Shown: piece after piece, positions 1-8,300 of the stretch
Layout: the number at the start of each line of letters is the position of its first letter
How positions within the stretch are numbered: position 1 is the first letter of the stretch
Assembly (NCBI GenBank): GCA_017534885.1
Contig: JAFXVR010000020.1
Coordinates: 62,001-126,000 of the forward strand
DNA: 64,000 nucleotides
DNA from: Clostridia bacterium
GTDB taxonomy: Bacteria; Bacillota; Clostridia; Christensenellales; Aristaeellaceae
Direction: 5' to 3'
Translations under genes and position numbers: made by a program
The notes under the pieces: generated by a model
Told to the model about the DNA's origin: nothing
The model's database searches: none
What the model saw: the letters and a program-made list of their open reading frames with translations, nothing else

Positions 1-453
1 GAGGGCCTCAGCCACGTGATCAACTATGACCAGCCCATGGAGCCGGAAAACTACATCCACCGCATTGGCCGCACAGGCCGGGCGGGCCGGAGCGGCATCG
101 CCATCTCCTTCTGCTGCGTGGACGAGCTGAAGCAGCTGAACCAGGTGGAGAAGCTCATCGGGCGGAAGCTGCCCGTGCGGGAGAGCGAGTGGCCCATGCT
201 GGTGACCACCCCCACCGAAAAGCAGCCCGTTCCGCCGCCCCAGCGCGTGAAGGACGTCAACGGCCGGGGCGAGCCGCGGAAACTGCGCTCGAGGCCCCAG
301 GGCGAGGCGGGCCGGATCAGTTCGGCACGCACCATCACCATCGGCAAGGGCGGCCGGGTCGTGCCCGAGCGCCAGATCGATGCCCCAAGGTCTTCCGGCC
401 ATGGTAAGCCCGGCCTGCGGGAGCCCGTCCGCCGGGTCAAGCGGGGGCGCTGA
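1..453 (+). CDS. DEAD-box RNA helicase, C-terminal fragment
   Basis: The reading frame is open from the first base and ends in TGA at 451-453, so only about the last 150 residues are present. The piece carries the end of the second RecA-like domain: [27 protein letters not shown] is the motif V/VI region, where HRIGRTGR holds the arginines that contact ATP in DEAD-box helicases. After the helicase core comes a basic, low-complexity tail rich in Arg, Pro and Gly (about residues 75-150), typical of cold-shock/ribosome-assembly helicases of the RhlE/CsdA type, which use such tails for RNA binding. The exact orthologue cannot be told from the tail. The frame does not overlap the next gene, whose start lies 94 bases downstream. 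Confidence 0.9.
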   Translation, partial: EGLSHVINYDQPMEPENYIHRIGRTGRAGRSGIAISFCCVDELKQLNQVEKLIGRKLPVRESEWPMLVTTPTEKQPVPPPQRVKDVNGRGEPRKLRSRPQGEAGRISSARTITIGKGGRVVPERQIDAPRSSGHGKPGLREPVRRVKRGR

Positions 454-547
454 AAGGCTTCTTCCCATTAAAAAACCGCGCCCGTCAGCCGGCGGCTCCA
501 TCACCCGGCACCGGATTTATGGAATCACGTCTGGGAGGTATGTCAAC

Positions 548-3500
548 ATGAGCGAATTTAATCAGCAGCCGTCCGATGCGCAGAACCGCGTTCTGAAGAC
601 GGATGAGCCCTCCGGCGGCGAGAATGTCACCCGCCATCGCCGGAGCGACCGCCGTCAGCGGGAAACAGAGCTGCCTCCGACCCAGCGTCTGGACATGAGC
701 ACCGCCGGGGACAACCGCCCCACCTCCCTGCTGGAGAAGCGGGAGAGCACCACGCCCATGCCCCGGCAGCTGACCGGCGCGCCGCGCAGCAATCTGAGCG
801 AGCGTCCCACCGCGCGGCTGACCCCCGCGGCAGACAGCGAGGACAAGGGCTCTTTCGCGCCGGTGAACGCTTTGAGCGGCAGTGCCCGGGCCCGGGTGCG
901 CACCATTCCCGCGCCCGCCTCCGCCGGCACCGAAACGCCCCGCCGCGAGCCCACCGAGCGCGCCCCTGAGCGCCCCCAGATGGAATATCCCGCCGCGGAT
1001 TCGGCCCAGCCGGTGAAGAAGCACACCGCGCTGACGGTGGTGCTGGTGCTGGTGTTGCTCCTGGCTGTGGCTGTGGTAGGCCTGCTGCTGACGCCCGATG
1101 ACGCCGACAATGTGTTTGGCACGGTCAAGCAGGCGGTGGCCGAGCGCGTCGGCGGCCTGGTGGGCGGCCTCACCAACCGGCAGACGGCCTCGCCCTCCCC
1201 CCAGCCCGCTGTCGGCAGCGCCATGGATCTGACCGTGGCCCCGGACACCGCCACCGCGCCCCAGACCGTCACCTTCTCCCTGACCACCACGGGCAGCGTG
1301 ACCAATGTGCGCCTGGTGGACGCTGAGGGTACGCCCCTGAGCGCCACCACCGTGGTGCAGCAGAACAACCAGAACTCCACCGCCTGGGTGCTGACCCGGC
1401 TCTTCAGCGACGCCTACTCAGGCACCGTGTCCGTGGAGCTGGAGGTAGGCGACACCTGGAAGCCCACCGACCAGCGGGCCACCCTGTCCATCGCCGCCGC
1501 GCAGGTGCAGCCCGCGGCCACCGATGAGCCCCAGCCCACCGCGGAAATCGCCCAGGCGCTGTCCATCACCGCCGCGCCCATGTTTGAAACCCTGCCCACC
1601 CAGGTCATCGTGACCGTCACCACCACCGCCGCCGCGGAGGAAGTGCAGCTGACGGACGCGGGGGGCAGCGTGCTGAGCGCGAGCCTGATGAACCGCGATT
1701 CCCAGAACGGCAACACCCAGTGGGTGCTCAACATGACTCTGAACGACGCCTTTGACGGCCAGATTCTCGCCCGGGTGCGCCAGGGCGGCGAGTGGCTGGA
1801 CAGCGGCGTGAGCGTACACCTGACCGTGGGTACAGCGGAGACGCCGGACGAGCTCCCTGACGAGGATTACCCCGAAGACGACCCCTCGGCTGAGGATGTG
1901 CCCTGGCCCTATGAGCCTCTCGAGGACGATCCGGATGACCCCGCCGATGAAGGCACCGAGGCGGAGGATGCCGGCGAAGGGCTGACCGGCCTGGTGGACG
2001 GCATCGGCGACACCACCACCCCGCCCCCGGAGGCCACCCAGGTGCCCCTGGCCTGGATGGACGAGAGCACACAGCCCACCCCGACCCTTGCGCCCTCCCC
2101 CACGCCCACCATCGGTCAGGTGAACGCCGAGCTGGATCCGGTGATGTCCGACGATGAGCTGATCGAGGAAGAGGAAGTGGTGGACGACCAGGTTCCCGGT
2201 ACAGAGGATGTGGTTGATTCCGAGCCCGAGGCCACCGTCCGCCCGCCGGTCACCGCCTCCGCCAGCGCGAAGGCCTCCCCCTCCCTGATCAATTCCACCG
2301 CGGTTTACCAGAACAAAAAGAAGCTGACCACCTACAGCCGCGACCTCGCCAACCGCATGAACATGGGCGACGACAGCAGCTACCTCCGTCAGCCCTTCGG
2401 CATCCTCACCTTCCGCTCCTCCTCCTTCCGCAAAAACGCGTCTGACGGCACCGTGGGCGACCTCTCCGGCATGAGCGTCAAGTGGAAGGCCGAAGCCGGC
2501 AGCGTGCGCGGCAAGGATCAGACCTATTACGGCGTGGTGTGGAACTCCCAGCCCCTGATTGTCCGCTGGAGCAAGGAAGTGCGCGAGTTCTCCAACATTG
2601 TGGACGAAAAGCGCGATACAAAGAACCTGCGCGAGGTCATCGTGGCCGGCAATGACGGCATGATTTACTTCCTGGATCTCGCGGACGGCGAGAAGACCCG
2701 CAACCCCATCAACCTGGGCTTCCCGATGCATGCGACGCCCTCCATCTCCGCCGACGGCTATCCCTACATGGTGGTGGGCCAGTACGCCCGGCGCATGCGC
2801 GGCAGCACCGGCAAGATCGGCCTCAGGGCCTACAACCTGCTCAACCAGTCCTCCCTCGAAATGATCGACGGCCTGGACACAGAGTACAAGCGCGCCCTGT
2901 ACGATTACGGCTCCTTCCAGACTTCCTCCCTCTTTGACCACACCTCCGGCACCATGCTGGCGGTGGGCACCAACGGCCTGTTCTATGTTTCCACCATCAA
3001 GAATGAGGTGAACCTGGACACCGGCTCCATGACCAGCAAGGTGGAAAACCGCACCGTGCTGCGCACCAAGGCCAAGGGCGAGACCGACAAGCAGGTGGCG
3101 GTGGAGTCCTCCCCCGTGGCCTACGGCAATTATGTCTGGTACGCGGATCTGGGCGGCGTGCTGCGCTGCGTGGATGTGAACACCCTCGAAGTCATCTGGG
3201 CCGTGGACGTGGGCGACAGCGTGCGCGCCAGCCTGGCCCTGGACCTGGACGGCAGCGGCAATCTCTGGCTCTATGTGGCCGACACCCTGAACGCCTCCGC
3301 CAAGGGCGACAGCCACATCGCCTGCTACAACGCCATGAACGGCGAGGAGCGCTGGAGCTTCGGCGTGGGCACCACCAAGTATTCCTCGGGCAGCTACAAG
3401 GGCATCATTCCCGGCGTCATGGCCAGCCCGGTCATCGGTGAGAACGCGTTGAGCGATTATGTGTACTACAGCGTGTCCCTGCTGACCAAGGCCGCCACCC

Positions 3501-3826
3501 AGTCCCTGACCGACGCAGCCGCCGCCGTGCCCGCCGTGCTGCTCTGCGTGGAGAAGCAGACCGGCGCCGTCAAGTGGGCCCAGTCCCTGGACGGCTACGC
3601 CTACTCCTCCCCCGTGGCAGTCTACAACGAGGACGGCCACGGCTGGATCGTCCAGGCTTCCTCCACCGGCACCATCCTCCTGCTGGAGGGCACCACCGGC
3701 GCCAAGGTGGCCGACCTCAAGCTGGAGGGCACCATCACCGCCTCTCCCGCCGTCTGCCGCGGCACGCTGGTCATCGGCACCACCGGAAAGAACACGAGCT
3801 ATATCTACGGCGTGACGCTGGAGTAA
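548..3826 (+). CDS. membrane-anchored PQQ-like beta-propeller protein with Ig-like repeats
   Basis: 1092 residues. I chose the ATG at 548 because GGGAGG lies at 534-539; the frame stays open further upstream without a better start. Order of parts: a basic, disordered, probably cytoplasmic N-terminus (1-155, many Arg/Pro/Thr); one transmembrane helix (about 157-180, a run of V and L); two related beta-rich repeats of about 90 residues (roughly 225-320 and 335-430) sharing the pattern QxVTFSLTTT...VRLVDAxGxxLSA...NxNTxWVL; a long acidic Pro/Thr linker; and a C-terminal half (about 620-1092) whose repeats such as GNDGMIYFLDLADGEK and GGVLRCVDVNTLEVIWAVD look like a PQQ-type (BamB/quinoprotein-like) propeller. 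The topology implies an extracellular propeller. No catalytic residues are recognised. A scaffold or sensing role at the cell surface is an inference. A strong terminator follows. Confidence 0.75.
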   Translation: MSEFNQQPSDAQNRVLKTDEPSGGENVTRHRRSDRRQRETELPPTQRLDMSTAGDNRPTSLLEKRESTTPMPRQLTGAPRSNLSERPTARLTPAADSEDKGSFAPVNALSGSARARVRTIPAPASAGTETPRREPTERAPERPQMEYPAADSAQPVKKHTALTVVLVLVLLLAVAVVGLLLTPDDADNVFGTVKQAVAERVGGLVGGLTNRQTASPSPQPAVGSAMDLTVAPDTATAPQTVTFSLTTTGSVTNVRLVDAEGTPLSATTVVQQNNQNSTAWVLTRLFSDAYSGTVSVELEVGDTWKPTDQRATLSIAAAQVQPAATDEPQPTAEIAQALSITAAPMFETLPTQVIVTVTTTAAAEEVQLTDAGGSVLSASLMNRDSQNGNTQWVLNMTLNDAFDGQILARVRQGGEWLDSGVSVHLTVGTAETPDELPDEDYPEDDPSAEDVPWPYEPLEDDPDDPADEGTEAEDAGEGLTGLVDGIGDTTTPPPEATQVPLAWMDESTQPTPTLAPSPTPTIGQVNAELDPVMSDDELIEEEEVVDDQVPGTEDVVDSEPEATVRPPVTASASAKASPSLINSTAVYQNKKKLTTYSRDLANRMNMGDDSSYLRQPFGILTFRSSSFRKNASDGTVGDLSGMSVKWKAEAGSVRGKDQTYYGVVWNSQPLIVRWSKEVREFSNIVDEKRDTKNLREVIVAGNDGMIYFLDLADGEKTRNPINLGFPMHATPSISADGYPYMVVGQYARRMRGSTGKIGLRAYNLLNQSSLEMIDGLDTEYKRALYDYGSFQTSSLFDHTSGTMLAVGTNGLFYVSTIKNEVNLDTGSMTSKVENRTVLRTKAKGETDKQVAVESSPVAYGNYVWYADLGGVLRCVDVNTLEVIWAVDVGDSVRASLALDLDGSGNLWLYVADTLNASAKGDSHIACYNAMNGEERWSFGVGTTKYSSGSYKGIIPGVMASPVIGENALSDYVYYSVSLLTKAATQSLTDAAAAVPAVLLCVEKQTGAVKWAQSLDGYAYSSPVAVYNEDGHGWIVQASSTGTILLLEGTTGAKVADLKLEGTITASPAVCRGTLVIGTTGKNTSYIYGVTLE

Positions 3827-3841
3827 ACCAAGACAACAAGC

Positions 3842-3886
3842 AAAGGGGAGCGGATCAGATGCCGCTCCCCTTTGTTGCTGTTTTTT
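3842..3886. terminator. bidirectional rho-independent terminator
   Basis: A perfect 12-bp stem (AAAGGGGAGCGG at 3842-3853 with CCGCTCCCCTTT at 3862-3873) and 8-base loop are followed on the plus strand by a T-rich run ending in six Ts at 3881-3886. It sits between two convergent genes, the propeller protein and the AraC regulator, and the A-run at its left foot would serve the minus strand less well. Confidence 0.85.
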
Positions 3887-3924
3887 CAGCCGTCCGTGAT
3901 CGCATGTCTGCGATTTCCGGCTGC

Positions 3925-4941
3925 TCACTCTTCCTTCTCCCGCTCCCCGTCCTGCTGCTTCTTCGGCCTGCCCCGGGTCCGGCCCGGGCTGTCAGCCGTC
4001 TTTTTGCGGGAAGCCTTTTTTTCCTCCGCCCTGGCTCTTTCGCTGCCGCGGATGGTGGCCTCGGGCATGGCGGCCTGCTTCATGAAGGCGGAAGGGCTGA
4101 TGCCCACTATGTTCTTGAACTGCTTGGAGAAGTGGTAGGGGTCGCTCATGCCCACCTCGATGCCCACCTGGCGCACGGTGCAGTTCTGCTCGCGCAGCAG
4201 CTCCTTGGCCCGCTCCATCTTGCAGCGCAGCACATAGCTCAGGGGCGGCATGCCCACCTCGGCCACAAAGCGCTTGCGGAAGGTCTCCATGGGCATGCGG
4301 GAGATGGCGGCCATCCGGGCCAGGGAAAGGTTGTCCTTGTACTGACCGGCCCGCAGGGTATCCACCACCTTGGCGATCTCATGGGAGAGCATGGCGTCCA
4401 TGGCCACGGGCTGCCCCCAGTGGCTGGCCAGCATCCCGTACATCAGGTGCTGAAGCTGATAGGTGGCGTTGCTGGTGCCGCTGTGCCGGACGATGACCTG
4501 CACGATCTGCCGGGCCAGGTACATCTGGCTGGGCAGGCAGGTGTGGCGCAGGGGGATGTGCAGCAGCGCGCCCATCTTGCGCACCACCATGGCGGAAAGC
4601 GGCCCTTCCAGCGCCAACCAGATGACCGTGGCGGACTGCTCCACCAGCAGGGAAGCCTCGTGCTGGCCCGCGGGCAGGAAACAGCAGTCATTCTCAGCGA
4701 GCGCCAGCTCAGTGTCCTCCCAGGACAGGCGCACGGCTCCCTCCTCTACCAGCAGCCAGACATACTGGTCGTGGGAGAGCAGCGGATGCCCGCCCGCCTG
4801 CAGGGAGGCGCTGCCCGCCGCCTGAATCCATGCCCCGCTGGAAAGCGTCAGGCTGCCCGGCTTGTGCCAGCCTTCCACCATCAGCGTCGCGTCTTCGCTC
4901 TGGTCCACCGTCTGGGGTACTGAAAAGAGATAGCTGGCCAT
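3925..4941 (-). CDS. AraC-family transcriptional regulator with AT-hook-like tail
   Basis: 338 residues starting at the ATG at 4941, which has GGGAGGAG just upstream; the frame extends upstream but without a ribosome site. Residues 1-150 form a cupin-like ligand-binding half (GWHKPGSLTLSSGAWIQAAG, then LPAGQHEASLL), as in sugar-responsive AraC members. About residues 190-290 hold the paired helix-turn-helix DNA-binding domain: LSLARMAAISRMPMETFRKRF and the second HTH ending SDPYHFSKQFKNIVGISPSAF. Unusually, some 45 charged residues follow, including RGRPKK at about 323-328, the core of an AT-hook minor-groove binder. The divergent gene at 5315 encodes a giant secreted protein and shares the 373-base intergenic region, making it a plausible target (inference). 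Confidence 0.88.
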   Translation of the reverse strand: MASYLFSVPQTVDQSEDATLMVEGWHKPGSLTLSSGAWIQAAGSASLQAGGHPLLSHDQYVWLLVEEGAVRLSWEDTELALAENDCCFLPAGQHEASLLVEQSATVIWLALEGPLSAMVVRKMGALLHIPLRHTCLPSQMYLARQIVQVIVRHSGTSNATYQLQHLMYGMLASHWGQPVAMDAMLSHEIAKVVDTLRAGQYKDNLSLARMAAISRMPMETFRKRFVAEVGMPPLSYVLRCKMERAKELLREQNCTVRQVGIEVGMSDPYHFSKQFKNIVGISPSAFMKQAAMPEATIRGSERARAEEKKASRKKTADSPGRTRGRPKKQQDGEREKEE

Positions 4942-4993
4942 GCACCCTGCTCCTCCCTTCGGAGATTCATACAAACAAATTTCTCTTAATATC

Positions 4994-5022
4994 ATTATAA
5001 TCTTCAGGCAGGGGGTTGTCAA
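4994..5022 (-). promoter_or_regulatory. promoter of the AraC regulator
   Basis: Read on the minus strand, TTGACA (5022-5017), a 17-base spacer and TATAAT (4999-4994) form a perfect consensus sigma-A promoter about 50 bases before the regulator start. Confidence 0.85.
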
Positions 5023-5219
5023 GCAAAAAAACCTTACAAATTCAACCATGTTTCACAATTGATATTGTTCTATAGTAGTTATCATTACACATGTTATTTG
5101 AGGTCTTCTCAGGTGATCCTTCCCCTTGCCGGACAGGGACGGTCGATGGCCCGCAGCCGCCCCTGAGTCCCGCCTCCCTCCCTCCCGATGTAAATTCATG
5201 AAGAAAGTGTTGCAAATGG

Positions 5220-5248
5220 TTGACAAAACTGTGGAATTGGGCTAACAT
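5220..5248 (+). promoter_or_regulatory. promoter of the giant secreted protein
   Basis: TTGACA at 5220-5225, a 17-base spacer and TAACAT at 5243-5248, about 66 bases before the ATG at 5315. The -35 is perfect and the -10 matches at four of six positions. Confidence 0.7.
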
Positions 5249-5314
5249 ATCCTCGTATTTTTCTGCGCTCGTCACACCGCAGCGTGTGGCGGCGGGAAAT
5301 GGAGGCCGCAGGTC

Positions 5315-8300
5315 ATGAAGAGACTTTCTTGCAAGGTGCTGAGCTTACTGCTGTGCCTGACGCTGGTTCTCAGCGCCGCGCCGGTGTCCCTGGCAGAGTG
5401 GACCACGCTCCAGGCATCCTTTTTCGGTATGTCCGCCTCGTCATACGGCACCCGGTGGGATATGATCCCCCTGGACGGCTCCTTCCTGGTGATGCAGGAC
5501 GGAGAGGAAATCGGCCTGCTGGTCATCGAGGGCGGAGAGAGCAGCTTCATCACCCTCGACAAGGCTGGGGACACCCGCCTGATTCCCGTGGCGGAGACCA
5601 TGCCGGAGGGCTATCAGGTCATCAGCGCGGGCTACAGCGTGTCCGTCACCGCCGGGCGGCTGAACACGGCCAATGTCATCGTGTTTGCGGACACGGGTCT
5701 GTTCACCCTGGTGAGCGATCCCGGCCGCAGCTTTGAGCTGGTGCCCGCGGAGAGCAACAAGGCCGCCCAGCGCGCCACCGCCGCGGATGGAATGACTCCC
5801 CTCTTCCCCATGACCTTCGAGGCCGACGACGAAGGGCATTTTGCCCTGGAAAACGCCATCCCCACCGGCGACTATATCCTCCTTTTCGCCGACGCTGAGC
5901 TGCCCCTGACGGTCACCGCCTACCTGGGTCAGCCGGACGCCATCCCCGAGTTTGACACCCGGGCGGACATGCTGGCCACCTTTGAGCCCACCGCCGCCCC
6001 CACAGAGGAGCCTACTCCCGCGCCTACCGAGGAACCCACGGAAGCGCCGACGGAAGCGCCCACCGAAGCTCCCACGGAAGAAACGGCTGAAGAACCCACC
6101 GAGGAGCCTACTGAAGAGCCCGTCGAGGAGCCGACCGAAGAGCCTGTTGATGAGCCCGTCGAGGAGCCCACAGAAGCTCCCACGGAAGAACCCGTCATCG
6201 AACCCACCGAGGAGCCCACAGAAGCTCCCACGGAGGAACCCGTTGTCGAACCCACCGAGGAGCCCATAGAAGCTCCCACGGAGGAACCCGTTGTCGAACC
6301 CACCGAGGAGCCGACCGCTGAGCCCACCGCCGAGCCCACTGAGGAGCCCACCGAAGTTCCGACGGAAGAGCCCACCGCTGAGCCGACAGAAGAGCCGACC
6401 GAGGCTCCCACGCCCGAGCCCACGGAGGAGCCCACGCCTGAACCCACCGCCACCCCTGAGCCTCTGGGCGACCTGGTGGTGACCCTGGTAAGCGGGGACA
6501 GCGGCAGCTACAGCGCCACGCTCTCCGCCGCCAACGACAGCATTGTGCTCAACCAGACCATGAACCTGGTCACCGGCCAGTTCGGCACCATCCACCTGCG
6601 GGAGGGCGATTACACCTTCACCGCGGAGATGGAGGGCGGCGCGGCGGTGCTGCTGGTGAACGGCGAGGCTGCGGAGGAGACCGTAGGCGGCGTGTACACC
6701 CGCAAGGTGCAGATCGTCCGGGACGAGACCGTCGAGCTGACGCTGACCATCGGCCTGCCCATGTCCGCCAAAGGCGGCATCGAGGGCAGCATCGGCAGCC
6801 TCGAAGGCACGGTCGTCCTGCAGGGCAGCGGCCTCTCAGAACCTCTCACCCTGGAGGTGGACGATCAGGGCGGCTTCAGCGCCGAAGGCCTGCTCCCCGG
6901 CTTCTATGTCATCAACGTCAGCCTGTCCGACAGCGCGTCCGGCGAAGGCTGGGATGTAGATTACTATGGCACCCGCGGCTTTGTGGCAGCTTATTCGGTG
7001 CTGGTGCAGGCGGGCACGAAGACCGTGATCCCCGCCCTGGCCCCCGACGAGAGCCTGGGCGTGCTGGAGGACTTCGCCACCCGCGTGCCCTCCGAAAATC
7101 CGGCCCTGCCCACCGCGCCGGCGGAAGAACCCGATGCGCCTGCCGCGCCCGAGGTGACGGACGTCCCGACCACCGAGGCTCCCGCTACGGAAGTCCCGGC
7201 CACGGAAGCACCTGTCACCGAAGCCCCGGCCACCAAAGCCCCGGCCAGGACCAAAGCGCCCAAAGCCACCGCCGCCCCGACAGCGGCGCCTTCTGACAAT
7301 GCCGCCGAACCGGTGAGCTACCCCACCGGCACGCTCAGCGAGAGCGGCACCGGCACCATTCAGGTCAATGCCTTCTGGGATTCCAACTACAACGGTGAGA
7401 AGGGCCAGTGGGAGCGCAATGTACCCGGTGTCGGCCTTGAGCTCATCGCGGAAGCGGGTACGGGCGGCGTCAGTCAGGACACCGTGGTGCTCACCGGCGT
7501 CACCAACAATCAGGGCAGCGCCGCCTTCAGCAACCTGCCCGAGGGCACCTACCGCATCCGCGCCACCACCGCCGAGGGCTATGCCTTCGTCAGCGGCAGC
7601 GACAAGCAGGGCAGCACCGGCTACAGCATGACGGATCTCACCACGGACAAGACCTGCGAGACAGGCTCCTTCGCCATCGGCAGCGGCACCTTCGGCGTGG
7701 GCATCGGCGTCAGCGCCTGCATCACCTGGAGCGGCCGCGTGTGGATTGACACCGACGGCAACGGCCGCATGGACGCCGGCGAGCCCGGTCTGGAAGGCCT
7801 GCGGGTCGAGATGAGCTCCGAGCGCTTCGGCATGACGCTGGTGGGCGTGTCCGACAAGAACGGCAACTATACCATCGAGCGCATGCTGCCCGCCACCTAT
7901 GTGTGCAAGGTCTCCTGCCCCACCGGCACCATGTTCACCAAGTACACCAAGGAGGGCGCCAGCAGCCGCTCCATCATCACCACCAGCAGCCGCGTGGGCT
8001 CCCGGGAATTCTACCTGACCGATGCGGGCCTGCAGGTCAACCAGAACATCGGCCTAGTCTACTCTGGCTCCGTGAAGGTGCTCGCCTTCCTGGACGCCAA
8101 CTACAACGGCCGCTATGACAAGAACGAGGAGCTGCTCTCCGGCGCGAAGGTGCAGCTGCGGCGTCGCTCCTATTCCACCGATTTTGACACTCTGACCACT
8201 GACAGCCAGGGCGAGGCCGTCTGGGAGAGCCTCTATCCCGGCGATTATTCCGTGCGAGTGGCCCTGCCCAACGACGGCAGCTACTTCTCCACCAGCGGCA

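Larger units (their letters stand above)
4942..5314. other. divergent AT-rich intergenic region
   Basis: 373 bases between the AraC gene and the giant secreted protein. Each end carries a promoter, annotated separately. The middle (about 5025-5100) is distinctly AT-rich for this genome and would suit an AT-hook protein; about 5110-5190 is a GC-rich stretch in which I see no gene. A 77-codon minus-strand open frame here has no ribosome site or recognisable content and was not called. Confidence 0.5.

Noticed and set aside
1418..3928. 836-codon open frame antisense to the propeller protein
   Set aside because: Same GC shadow effect, no ribosome site at the start and no recognisable domain.
5042..5275. 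77-codon minus-strand open frame in the AraC/stalk intergenic region
   Set aside because: No ribosome site, no similarity, and it covers the promoter region of the stalk gene.
6161..6304. CRISPR array
   Set aside because: The regular repeats are contiguous and translate to PTEE units; there are no spacers. No other regularly spaced repeats were found in the window.
5929..6453. Gly-Ser-Ser-Val repeat open frame on the minus strand
   Set aside because: It is the reverse reading of the Thr-Glu-Pro repeat, without ribosome site or signal peptide.
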